Origin: Branchiostoma floridae
Taxonomy: Eukaryota > Chordata > Leptocardii > Amphioxiformes > Branchiostomatidae
Length of the DNA: 64,000 bases
Assembly: GCF_000003815.2 (NCBI RefSeq)
Contig: NC_049984.1
Location: 10,976,664-11,040,663 of the forward strand
Direction of reading: 5' to 3'
Shown here: one piece after another, positions 36,001 to 49,000 of the stretch
Numbering within the stretch: position 1 is the first letter of the stretch
Layout of the letters: every line of letters begins with the position of its first letter
The notes under the pieces: generated by a model
What the model was told of the DNA's origin: nothing
What the model saw: the letters and a program-made list of their open reading frames with translations, nothing else
The model's database searches: none
Position numbers and translations under genes: made by a program

Positions 36001-37829
36001 ATGATCTTATCATTAGCATCAGCACAGCAGGGACAACATCAGTCATGTAAATTACTGAAACAGTTGCTTTGTGTGCCAATATTATTAATACTGTAAGTTG
36101 TGTAAATTGTGTCATATGAATCAGGTTTTTTATTTTCATATGTTTCAAGATTTTCTGATATGGTAATTTTTGCAGCATTCAAGAAAGTTGGATCACCTCA
36201 GATTGCATGCTGGTAACCTCTAGGATTGAATTGAGATATAAACAGTGACTATAGCCATAGAAATATTGCCCTACAGATCCTACTGTAATATCAGGTGAAA
36301 TTATAAATTGAATAATCCATACAAACTACAATGCTATCAGATGATACTAGCACAACCCTATAGTCGTTGGCTTTGCTAATCCAATTCTAATATATTACAC
36401 AGAATGTTTTGACTGTATCTTAATTTAGGTGTCTTAATTTAACTGCATCAATCAGAAAGATGACACTGTGTTGTAAATTATCAGATGCTGTAAACAACGT
36501 ATGCAGCAGCATATCTTTGGAACTTACTCAGAAATGAAAAAAAAATTATCTACAGAATTTATAACATTAGCTGAGTGGGAAAAATATCATGGGAAGTTTC
36601 ATGGAAAATAATGTGACAAAGTAAACAACTCAGTATGGATGAAGAGACAAAAAATCCCTACAATGTACGACCTACATGTTCTGCATGTCTCCCAAGAGTA
36701 GATCTTAAGCTATTAGATTTAAATGCAACAACAGTACCTCCCTACAGAACCTCATTATTTACCATGCTTGTCATGACAGGCAATCTAACATGCCAGTATA
36801 ACAGATTAGTGTATGCAAAATTTGATATACTCAGCAAACGTACATGTACATGTATGGATGCTGCTGCTGCCAACATCACAGGAAGCGGCCCTACAGGTTC
36901 TGACTTCTAATGCTGTGATATGATTGCCTGTGGGCCGGGCTGTACATGGACAGATTGAAGATGAAAATGGGGGCAATGCATCACTGACAGTATATTTCTC
37001 TTAGCCAAAATGACCCAACTCAGGCCAAAGTAACACACTGGCATGTTTCTCATATTTATCACAAGCTTTTCAGTACCAGCAGATGCAACACGACCTTTTT
37101 CCTGTTCGCGAAAAGAAGTCTGACAAAAAATGGTACCTCTCAGAAGAGGAAACACATTCAAGTCAATGCTTTTTGTAGGATACGGATGTTGCTAAATCAT
37201 CTATTGTTTCCATATGCCCTGAATTCATGTAATAAAGATGTATTGTCTGAGTGGCCCAGCATGGAAGCCATTATGCACAAATTACTTGCAACAGGCAGAC
37301 ACATACTGATCTCCCTTTAAAATTAATAACTTCAGTTCTACTGTAACAGTTGTCACACCGACAGGAAATGACACAAGTTGACATTCAAGCATAAGTCCTA
37401 GTAAATACCAAACCTGCTTTACTTTCCAAGAAGATAATCTTAAATTGATTGGAAACATGTCTTGCAGTTGTACATGTAGCTTTTTGATAGCAGTCATTGC
37501 CTGAAGATCTGCTGATGAAGGAAAGCGATTAACAGAGGGATCATTGGTAGGATCTTTATTGGAAAACCTGGTGAGGGATCATGCTTTCACTCAAACTAAT
37601 TGTTCTGGCTTTGGGAGGTAAAAGTGTAACATAAATTGCCTTGTTCTGCATGCAGAAGGTTTTCCCAGTAAATTGACTAGTCCGTATATCTTTGGGGCCT
37701 ACGACAGGTGACTTGAAAGACTGGAACTGTTAAAAGACAAGGAGTTCTGAATAAATGACATGCAGATGATGTATGTGAATTTCTCAACCATTGCATGTTT
37801 TATTCTGTTTCCCCCTCATACTTGTGACG

Positions 37830-38010
37830 TCAAAACTGCCAAAGAAGATTTTTGGGAACTGACAAAATCTGGTCCTTGTTGACTGGTGGCCACTACATAG
37901 AGATGTTTGTGTCAATGGGAAAAAAATATCTAAGGGACATCATCACATTGGCCAGGTGGTCCCTATGTAGAAGTGGTCACTTGTACGGGTTTGAATTTAT
38001 CTCCCACTTG
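37830..38010. mobile_element. Fragment related to the pogo/Tigger-like element
   Basis: TGGTGGCCACTACATAGAGA, CCAGGTGGTCCCTATGTAGA and GTCACTTGTACGGGTTTGA resemble the subterminal GGCCACT, GGTGGTCCCTATAGAG and GGTTTGA blocks of the element at 41055-41960. No complete termini are seen. Confidence 0.5.
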
Positions 38011-41000
38011 GTAAAGGCCCCAGACAGGTACATGGTAAAAGGCTCTCATATTTTTATATTCTGACGAAAAGTAATGAAATGCAACGAAGGGCATTGGTTG
38101 CACATATGTACATGTACACTAGAAATGTAAATTAGTCTTGGAATTGCCAGTGCCTCTTAGCTCAAGACACAACTAGAATACTAATAAGGCAGTATACAGT
38201 AGCTGTTTAACCTACATGTAGTCCAGTACAGAAGAAATCAACCATATGCCAGTATTCTTTAGTACATGTATTAGGTGACCAACGGAAGACAGATAATATC
38301 AAAATGCATGAGAATGGTAAAAGAAAACAAAATAATGTTTATTTATCAGAGAAAAGATGCAGTATGTCAAAGAAGAACACATTAAAAAGAGATATTTTCT
38401 AGGATTTTTAGTACCTGCCTTGATGTAATAAAACACTCTATTTGATTTATTTTGCAGAGTGGCTTACATTGGTATTCATATTAATGCCCAATGTCCTGGG
38501 GGATTTCGGCAATCTTTAGTAGTGTTCACTGAAGGGGAGCGTCCAGTAGACAGAGATGGGTGCATGTAATGAAAGCTTGTAAATGGCTACCAGAAAATCA
38601 AAATCTCCCTCCAAAAAAGACACAATGTGGTGATTAAAAAATGCGACTGACATCTGTAGGTGTATTGTCATGGCCACTCATTTCTATAGACTATATCAGA
38701 TTCTATACAATCTGGAGCAGAGGGAGATAGACTGTTATGTTTTTAGCATAACACAAAAGTATGGCAGTCTTCTATGGAATGTTTGGAGGATGTATTCAAA
38801 ACAGTTAATTAACAGTCATGCAAAAACAACAGGAAGGAAATGGAAGGGGGAAAACTGTGACAATGTTTTCCACAAACACAAAGACTGAACACACCTGCCA
38901 TTTAAAATAAGTATCTATTTTAGTATAGCATGTCTACCTGATATACTAGTAGATCAGGATAATCCCCTTAGTCCTTTATCAAAGGTAGAACCTGTGGAAG
39001 GTTTGGGAATTACAATTCCATTCCTTTCTAAAAATGACTTTAGCCCTTTTTAGGTTGTAGATGCATATCTACAAGGTCAACTTCTCACTATGGCATGCTC
39101 AGTGAAACATGTCACTCTGTAATAATGTTAACTTTACATCTTACATATTCATAGCAGTAACATTACAGCAAAACAGTGGACAGTAGAATTTCAAAACTGT
39201 GGGACACCTATGAGATGATATGTAAATTTGTAAGACATTTTCTGTGTTTTGGGTAGTGCGCTTGTTTTCTTTCAGTCATATGATGAGGCAAGTCAAAAAA
39301 CAAAATGAGCCAAAACATGAGAACTAGCCACAACAACACGTCATCACAGAGAGGTTTGCCCCTTGCAAGCCAAGCCAATAAATGGAAACCCACATCTGTG
39401 ATAGAAATGGTATGATACAAACAGATACCCATTATTAATCTGATTCAATGATACAAACATCGATGAAGCTTTTGAAAAGAAAAAAAAAATCTTTCACAAG
39501 ATTATTTTCAGACCTACATACAACATCCATCCACCATTTCCTTTTTCTTTGATGTTTCACTCTGTGCAAAATGGACGGTCCCTAAAATCACCTGGTAGGT
39601 CATGGTTTTACCTGACCCTGCCATGAACTATGCAGCGCCATTCCCCTCAATTCTGGCTTAAGTAGCCTCCTGGCTATTCTCCCCAGCACCGACCACTATG
39701 AAACATTAATGTCCACCCCTAAAACTGACTCTGCATACAGATTGGACTGGCTCGCGGCAAGCCGTTTTACCTGCACAATCGTTCCTCCTAACTATACATC
39801 ATGGCTGTGGCTGCGATCACGTAGACAACAATTTCGATTATAGATGTCATTTGCTGCTATCAGGGACTGATTCTTTGCAGCAAATTTTTCAGTAAACGAG
39901 TTTCTATAGCTATACAAAAGCCTGGCTGATCCGTAAGTAGGTTAAAAGCCGATTGGGGAGAGCAAATTTCTCCCTGAAGGTTTGACTGATTGGTCTGAGG
40001 CCTTAAAAAGAAAAGTCAGGAATGGCAGGGTGATTGACAGGGGCGGGCCTGCAGCAGTGTTGTTGCTATGCAAAACACCTGGTCAAGGTAGGCTGAATGG
40101 AACAATACACAGGCTTGATATGTTTTCTAAAAATTGTCATTTGTACATGATATCACCACAAAGTATCAATTATTCACAAAAAGAGCTAAAACAAGCAATT
40201 TTCTGGTTTGGCAATTTAATTTTGGGCACGATAAAAATATTGTTAATGTTTTCACCAGATGTATAGGGCCACATGCTAACATCAGGTGTTTTTCTGTTAT
40301 TGACACATTGAGTTTTGACCTGAAACCAATGATTAACGATCGCTGTGTGGCCATGACCCACAACTTGCTTCCTTGTAGTGGAAAAATCAATACATGTAGA
40401 TTAATGTGCCATAACTTTACCCATGATGACCCAGCAAGAATGGGATTGGCTGGAACGGTTCTCTCGACAGTATCTATCAAATGGGCAGACATTTACTGCC
40501 TCATGTAAACCATTGTTTATCATCGTTTCAAGGCTGAAAAGGTGCAGACAATTACAAATACTTAAATAGAAATAATAGTAGATAAACATTTCAGCATTTC
40601 CAGTCTGCAATGCACTATCAAGAATGCATATATTTTCAAATGAAAATTCAATATGTCTTCATAATGTGTACTTTTACACTTGATATGCAGTATTTCCAGA
40701 TGTACATGATTGCACCAAAAGCTTCTTTCCTGTATGCCTTATCATTCAGCCCACCTGTTAAATAGGCTGATATTCTAAGAGCTCTGATGTCTCAAGAACA
40801 ATGCCAGGGGTGGTGCCAGGCATTAGGACTGTTCCACATAGCCTGGCAGGAGGGGAGAATATATAGCATACTTAGCAGGCTTGGTGAAGGGGCTTTTTCT
40901 AGCTTATAGCAAGGAGCTTTTATCAGGTTTTATTCTGATGGCATATCAGTTCTGCTGTTCAGGCTTTCTTGTAGCCCAGACATTGAGTTAGGTGGTTAGG

Positions 41001-41054
41001 AAGAATACATCCCCCCTCTTTGTTTCTATTGTTTTAAGTTAACCAAAAGAAGTA

Positions 41055-41960
41055 CAGTCAAACCTGTCTATAGCGGCCACTCAAGGGACTGGTCAAAATT
41101 GGCCACTATAGAGAGGTGGTCCCTATAGAGAATATGCTAATTAATTGACCACAAGCAATAAGTTACACATGGTTTTAGTACCCACTGATCTTTATTCACA
41201 TAATACAGTACTGTACATGTACTGCGATGATTTTTACACTATATGTATTAAGAAAATAAAAGCTATAAAAAGTTTTAAATGTTCTACAGTTTATATTGTC
41301 TGAAGAGACCGGTATCGTCATCATATTTCTTTGATCTTTCGTCTTGTATCCTTTGATACTTCGCCGTCCGTGTGTTCCCTCCCGCGTTCACACGTCAGGT
41401 TCGCCCATTATGCTAATGTGTACTCACAAGAAAAGTCTCGTCATTTTAGACTTATCTCTAAATAAATGTAAGAAAAATCCACCATAGCCTGAAGTTCATA
41501 TTATTTTGTCTTTGTAACAATTCATTCAGAAAGTTTTTGTGATGAAAATTAACCTAAGCGGTAGTGTATTAGAACGTATCTTTAACGCAATTTACCTCCG
41601 TAATATTGGTGTCGTCTATTGACCTTATATGAACTCGTTTGTCGGCGGGTATGGGTAGCGCCAGTTTACGAAGTTTTGTTTTGAAAATAAATCAAAGAGG
41701 TTTTAAATCCGGCGTAGGGTGACCATACGGCAGCTGTATATAGTCGATCGCGTGCCGAAACATAGATCAGCGGTCCGCGTGGCCGTTATCGGCAGTGTTT
41801 TTGTACCTGCGGGACCGGAAATCGTGTGGCCGTGGCCGCGTTGGACAGGTGGCCGCTAAGCCTATTTCTTAATCATTACGAATCCAAGGGACCGACAAAA
41901 AGTGGCCACTATGGGCAGGTGGCCATTATGCAAAGGTGGCCGCTAATACAGGTTTGACTG
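41055..41960. mobile_element. Pogo/Tigger-like (Tc1/mariner) non-autonomous element
   Basis: The element starts CAGTCAAACCTGTCTATAGC and ends ACAGGTTTGACTG. It is flanked by TA on both sides (41053-41054, 41961-41962), the established target duplication of Tc1/mariner elements. Subterminal GGCCACT blocks recur near both ends (GGCCACTATAGAGAGGTGGT on the left, AAGTGGCCACTATGGGCAGG on the right). It is 906 bp with no transposase frame, hence an internally deleted or MITE-like copy. Confidence 0.85.
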
Positions 41961-43019
41961 TATTTGAAATATTCCAAATAGAATTTAATCAAATGTATTT
42001 TCCAAATGATTTTCTACAATGCACTGAGAATTTTGGCACATGAGTGGCATAATGCACTATGATTATGAACAAAAAGTGCCAGGTGATGGAGCACATTGTA
42101 CCCATTTCCCCTGTCTAAAATGTACCCTTTGTACCTATTCAACACACATTTACATGAAAAATAGTGCCATCCAACCTCAATTCTGAGCTCGTCAAACACC
42201 AACGGGTACTGCTTGCACCGGCAATTAGTTTTATGGTTTTAATCTTCTATGAGCACTTCGTGGGTCATTGACATTCAATCTAGCATCCATGCCACAGTAC
42301 GCCGGAAAATTCATTGCTGTTTCATCATGCAGTTTGAATGCCTACAATCAAACTATGTATATCTTCTACATAAAACAAAACATTTTTCTATGGAAATCAG
42401 TGTCACTGATATTGTTGGCAAATTTGATACAAGAAAACGATAGGGGTTGTCTCAAATTCAGTCTAAAAAGCTTTTTAAAAATCTCCGGTAGTTGGAAAGT
42501 ATATATTTATATATACATATGATACTTCATCACATCTTGCCTGACAAGCCACAAAAAACAACCGTTCAATGCATCTCCAATATAAGTGGAGGGAAATATG
42601 CAATCTTACATTATTCATGGGGGCCACCTATCAGTATATCTCAATATTGCAACTTCACATTAGGGCATTACATCCTTACCATCACTTAATTAACATCTAG
42701 TAGAATCTACATATACATGTGTAAAACTGTAACAACTATTGATACAATTTTTTTGCAGCATTGGAAGACTTTTAAAGATAACAATACTACTGTACTAGCT
42801 GTAGTATCATCGAGAGATTCTAGATCAAATTTTCACCATGGCAATAACAGGCCTATTCCATGAAATAGATGAAAAATATTATAAAATCACCCAAAGCTAT
42901 GCTCTACTTCTTAATGTGTACCATCTGACATGTACCTACCCCCCCTCCAAGAATAGGAAAATAACGGAACAAAATAACACAAGCACTGTTACCTCACATT
43001 GCTGCCTACTGTGACTGTG

Positions 43020-46000
43020 CTACAGGTCCTTGGCAAGGTAACCTTTGCCAATATTGCCAAAGGCCTGAGCCAGTTTGCCAACTGTGGCCTGCTTGCCATT
43101 CTGTTGCTTCCACTTAATCATCATCTGGTAGGTGATTTCCAGCAGGCCCTCATGGTGGTAGTCATACTGCACCTGTACAGTGGGACAGTTTGTGACTCTT
43201 CAAATACTGGTTGTGTATCAACTCTGGAGGAAAATCATCAGCTAATGCTAATTTATGTTTATACCCTGAGTAACCAATAGCTGAGTGTTTTTGAAACTGA
43301 GTACTCAGGATATTGAGTCAACGAACTGTGGTTACAAATCGCAATATTTTCAAAATACTGCAGTTTTAATTGAACTAAGTCAGTCAAATTTGTTTGTTTA
43401 TCTAGATCTCTATTGTACAACATGGTGTCCATAGATATGGTGTACCTTTTTCTAAACAGGGAATATAGGTGAACTAGCATTAGGTTTGCAAGTCATAAAA
43501 AGTAGAATAGACATACTATGAAGCACAATTTGTGTCCAACCTGATCAATCTGTGGCTCCGTCAGGTCCAGCTCACGTGCCAGCTTTTTCCACTCCCTGCC
43601 GATGTGGGCAGAAACTGCCTGAAACATCTTGTTGGTCACTGGCCTCTCTGGGTCTGATAGAGGTTACAAGTAGTCAGAGAAATCCTAGCTGATAGCTGTT
43701 GTACACATTGAATTTAGCTTTTCTGGTACATTATGCTTAAAAGTCAATGTTGTAACTAGGGCTGGGTATCGGTACTGCGTACCGGTACAAAACCGGTTTT
43801 TCTTCTTGGACCGGTCCAGAAAAACCGGACCTGAAAAAATTAGGTGGACCAGATGTTGGACCGATTGGAAAATTAACAGATTATTTTATCAGGCATTCAC
43901 ACGTTTTGGTGCTTGCAGGTGGAAGAAAATAACAACAGTGAAGTAGAGTAGAGTTTATCATAATTTCTACCAAGTTTTACAGCCAATTGTACAAGTGCAG
44001 TTAGCGTTGTAGGATTTTAAAACGCCAGTGGGAGTCTAATACTTCACCAAACAGATTTCTTTGTAGTGAAATGGACCATTGGTATGAATCATACTGCATC
44101 AGGTCCAGGTTCAGGTCCGGACCTGGACCTGATCGTCTGGACCTGAACCAAACCTGGACCTGAATTTTCTGTACCGGTACCCACCCCTAGTTGTAACAAA
44201 AAGGAAGAGATAAAGCAGAAATGTGTGAAAAACAAACAAAATTCAAAATAAATATAAAGCATTTTATTACTTCTACACATACTTGAAACTTGAGGTGCTG
44301 AGTTTTTTGGCATTGGAGTGTTTTTCCTTTTAGCACTGGAAGGCTGTGTTCCATAGTTTACATTGAGAACATTACCATCTCCAATGATGACATTCTGACA
44401 GCTCTCCATGTTGATATTCATTCCTGCACCTACACCTGTACAACAAATTTAAAAAGGTGGTATTTATTTCTTTTATTATTCTTTTATTTTACAGTGGCAG
44501 GTATGTTGAAACAGCTGTTGCTTTAAAGGTCTGACCTTTTTAAGGCCACTACACAAACCAATACAACAAATTGATAAATAAATATTAATACAAAAGAGGA
44601 AACAATTAAAGTAAAGGAACATAGAAATCAACTTAGAGTCAAGAACTTTCAATTCTTCTCACTTAAATTACCCAATATCTTTACTGTAACATCAACTTTC
44701 ATAATTCCACGGGATGTCATAATACCACCACATGAGAAAAATACATGGATTTAAAGTCCTTTGAAGAAATGCACCAATGCAGCATCGGCAATCTTGATGT
44801 ATGCACTTTACATGTAGGTGTTCAAGACAATGTTGAGAAGGCCTCTATAACAATGATTTATTGATGTGGCGGTTTCATGGCAACCATATGAGAGTTGAGG
44901 TTAATTGTTACAGCAAAATAAATGTCTAATTTTGTCTTCTGGTAAAGTAGTTTGATACCATTACCTGGGATATTGTGGGCTCCCTGGGGTTCACCACCAC
45001 CCCAGGCTCCCCCTACTGGTGGTGTCTGGTACTGACCCCCCTGGCCAGACTGCTGTGGCTGGTACTGACCCCCCTGGCCAGACTGCTGTGGCTGGTACTG
45101 ACCCCCCCGGCCAGACTGTACTTGAATGGGCACAGCTTCATCCAGCTGAGGTGCTGCCCCACCAGTGAAGTGTCTGACCACCTCCTCAAGCTTCAGGTCA
45201 GCCAGTTTAGCTTGTGCGAATGAAACACTTGACTTCGACCCCTGTAAAAAACATGGACCACAATGGTAGAATATAGGAGAATTCTTTTTCACAGTTAGTA
45301 TTCACTTTGCTTACACTTTCCGACTCCCCCCCCCCCCCAAATGGAGCCCTGACCCTCGCTGTGTACAAGAATTCTCGTTGTGTAAAAGAATTCTCCTATA
45401 TCCCATGGACCACAATCATTCTCTCAAAAATACAAAACAAATTAAGTTTTATTGTAAAATTGCAAATGTTTTAGCACAAACATAACCTTGTCTCTCTTTT
45501 GTGGATATGAATTTATGATGAATCAAAACATATATTTTGTTTCAAAACATGTAATAAAAACACACGTCCATGAAAATTGAACTTGTACTTACAGCAGTAT
45601 TATTGCTTGATGACCCACTTTGTAAGGCAGCTATGGCAGAAGGAACCTCTTGCTTGTATCTATGGTAGATCGGGTCTATGGTATCTACACAATCTGCAGC
45701 AATACACATAGACTTTTCAGAGGCTTGTACAACATTAGCCTGGAGTCCAGCCTTGTCTGCTTTAGTCAGCTCCCGAAGGTCGCAGATAGCAACCTTCGGG
45801 AGCGGACAAAAGCAAACAAGGTTGGACTCCAGGCTATTAGTACAATATTACAATATTGTGAACTATGAAACTATCTATTAATAAGTTATTTACTCAAATC
45901 TATAACATGGTGTATTTGAACCTTTTATCAACGTGACCTATACAGTAGAACATTTTTACACATTTTGTGGCTCACCTTTGAAGCTAGGTCTGTCCTCAGG

Positions 46001-49000
46001 TTTCTGAGACCAGCATTTTCTCATCAGGCGACTAAAGTCCACACATTCTTGGGGTTCTGTTGGAATGAGACTTTCATCTGGTCTTTGTCCTCCAGTCACA
46101 GCAATCTCAATATGGGCTGAGTTATGAGCATCTGAAACACACACAATATGATTATACATGTATCATACTACTTACAAACCAAAGGCATGATTATAACATC
46201 ATGATACTCTAATACTAAACGTAAGAAACAAAGCTTATGCTGGTTGGGAATTGGAAAATTCTTAGTACATTTAACAATGAAAACTTTTACACATAAATTT
46301 AAAGATTCTCTGTGACTTACGCTCAAATGGTTGTTTCCTTGCAAGGATTTCCCACAGTACAACACCATAGCTGTAACAGACAGAAGACAGCTGTTAAGGA
46401 GCATACAAGTTATGTGCTTTCCTGCAGGAAATTTACATCCGACAAAATGCTACACGCAGTAGAGAACCTATTGGTCTCCTACATGAAAGTACATTATAAT
46501 AGATAAAGCAATGAACTGTTTCTAAATTCACAACATTACCACACTGTAAGATAGCTATGGCACAAACCTGTAAACATCCCAAGGAGTGTCAGGTTTACAG
46601 TTGATATCTTCCCAGGACTCTGGGGGAATATGTGTAACTGTGCCCCCTGCAATGCCTTGATCAGCTATAGATGTCACACCCGTGACGCTTTTCCATCTGG
46701 CAAGTCCAAAATCTGTAATCTGCACAAGAAATATAAAATTTAAAATCTGGAAGCAAGAAATAGACATAATGGTCCTTTTGGAGTAGAAAAGGTACTTTTT
46801 AAAAGTTGACTAACTTTCAAAGAAATCACAGTAAGGAAGACATCATTTTATCATTGTATGGTACCAACAAAACACACTGGCAATTGCTACAACGTAAGTA
46901 CAAGACTAGAAATAAAGCATACTCAAGTCAATACGCGACAATCCAATCTCGTTGGGAGGTCTCGCGAGACTGTAATCTGGCCGCGCGCGCGCGTGATTTG
47001 ACAGTCGGACGGTAACAGCCTTCAGCAGCCCAGCGGCTAACAATGGCTTCTCCCAGCATCGACTCGATCGAGTCAACTTCAGAGATTCGTTGTGCTTTTA
47101 TTTGGCAACATCCGCCGGTAAATCGGCATGCCATGAGCAGATAATATTGTTGTGAACCTATGGACTCGATATCGTGCTGTAAATTTGCAAATTTCTGGTC
47201 ATTTTCACAATTTTTGACGGGCGGTTTATGCTTGCTTGTCGTGAGAAAAACGTGCATATAGGCGCGTCGCCTTACTTGTAGTTACTCGGATATGTTTGGC
47301 TCAAGCCGTAAAAATATCCCACAAAAGCGTACAAGTACCATCATTGGATCCTTGTAGATCCAAACTCGTAAGACTTTCGGCGATTTTGACCGTAAATTAG
47401 TCGATGGCAACATATCGACTTTGGGAGTTCACGCGTACCTGAGTTGGGGAGGGGGGCGTGTTTCCGCGTATATGCGTTCGTTTTGATCAAGGCGGAGTCA
47501 CTTTTCCGACTATGATTTCAGTTTTCGCCAGATGAAACTCCACAAAAACGTGAACATATCGATGTAGGGTCCTTCTGGGTAGAAATCTAGCATGGTTTCA
47601 GCGGCTTTGTGGGCAACTTTTTATTGGTTAACTTTATACGTGATGAGTGGGTGTGTCTGCAAATGTATAACGTTTGGCATTTGCTGTTCTTTTTCAGATC
47701 AACGCGTCGCGATCGAAATTCACATCAGCAGGGAAATACTGCAAATCATATGGATGCAATAGCCGTCAGTCCAAGTGTGTCAATGAAGAGAAAGTGCCAA
47801 CATGCATCATATTTTTCAAGATCCCCCCAAATGTACTTGATGATAACACGTTACTTACTTTAAGCACTGGGATTGTCTGGTTAAAAGACAGCTCGGAAGG
47901 GATAATTTCACCATGAACATGAAATTAGAAATGTGCGTTTTTATACTTTTTAACGGGAACATCTACTGCATGTATTTCCAGTAACGCATTCGTGTATTCA
48001 TTGTGTCCCCATTCAAAGAAAGGACTCACGCTAAAATAGGCAGTCCAAACAAAGGTAGACAGCAGTGCAGCACTCAAGACGTCACACAGGTACCACCACC
48101 AAGTGCAAGGGAATGTCTATTGCTGTAACTTAAATTGGGCGGACTTCGTTGTCTACTTTGGCAGGGATAATTTATTCTGCGAACGAATTAAAGTAGACTC
48201 AGAATGGCAGAAGAAGAATATCCCAAAGCTTGACCACTTTCACAAAACAGCCATATATACTACCGGAGCTGTTCACTCAAAGAGCCAAAGGAGGTAAGAA
48301 ACTCTATGGTATGTATGAAGAAAGACTTCGGAAGTTGTTGATGCAGAGTGTCCAGACCACTGCATCGGCAGAATACAGTGGACTACTATGTATAGCACAG
48401 GGAAGTGGACACCTTACGGCTTACCTGTCTTAGGTCTGAGTAGGACGATGTCTCATTTGTTGCAAAAATTATGCCACACAAAAACAGTCAGAGATGTTGA
48501 AAGTTCACATTTTAATACAATGTACATTTGAATGATTATGTGTATGAAACATTACCATTTCCCAAAAGTATTACTTATCGGATGCTTATTTTCGTCAATA
48601 CTGTAAATGCTGTGAGAACTTGTCTATCATTTGGAAAAATCACTAATGATATATACATGTAATTATCATTTCACAAAAGCATGAATTGCAAAGCTCTACG
48701 AGATCGAGTAAGAACATATGTTAAGACATCTTTTATAAAACATGAAATACGGCTATTGCATCCATATGATTTGCAGTATTTCCCTGATGATGTGAATTTC
48801 GATCGCGACGCGTTGATCTGAAAAAGAACAGCAAATGCCAAACGTTATACATTTGCAGACACACCCACTCATCACGTATAAAGTTAACCAATAAAAAGTT
48901 GCCCACAAAGCCGCTGAAACCATGCTAGATTTCTACCCAGAAGGACCCTACATCGATATGTTCACGTTTTTGTGGAGTTTCATCTGGCGAAAACTGAAAT

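Larger units (their letters stand above)
25460..43019. other. Gene-poor interval (~17.5 kb)
   Basis: I find no convincing coding exon here apart from one weak exon-like frame (29196-29355). Most of the interval is unremarkable AT-rich sequence with stops in all frames. Recognisable content is a 140-bp tandem array, a TGAG microsatellite, a pogo/Tigger-like element and a related fragment. Distal regulatory DNA or long non-coding transcripts cannot be excluded from sequence alone. Confidence 0.5.

Noticed and set aside
46928-47257. A 109-residue open frame, repeated in inverted form at 49300-49731
   Set aside because: It is identical in both arms because the arms are inverted copies. No domain is recognised and it reads through the terminal repeat, so it is not treated as a gene.
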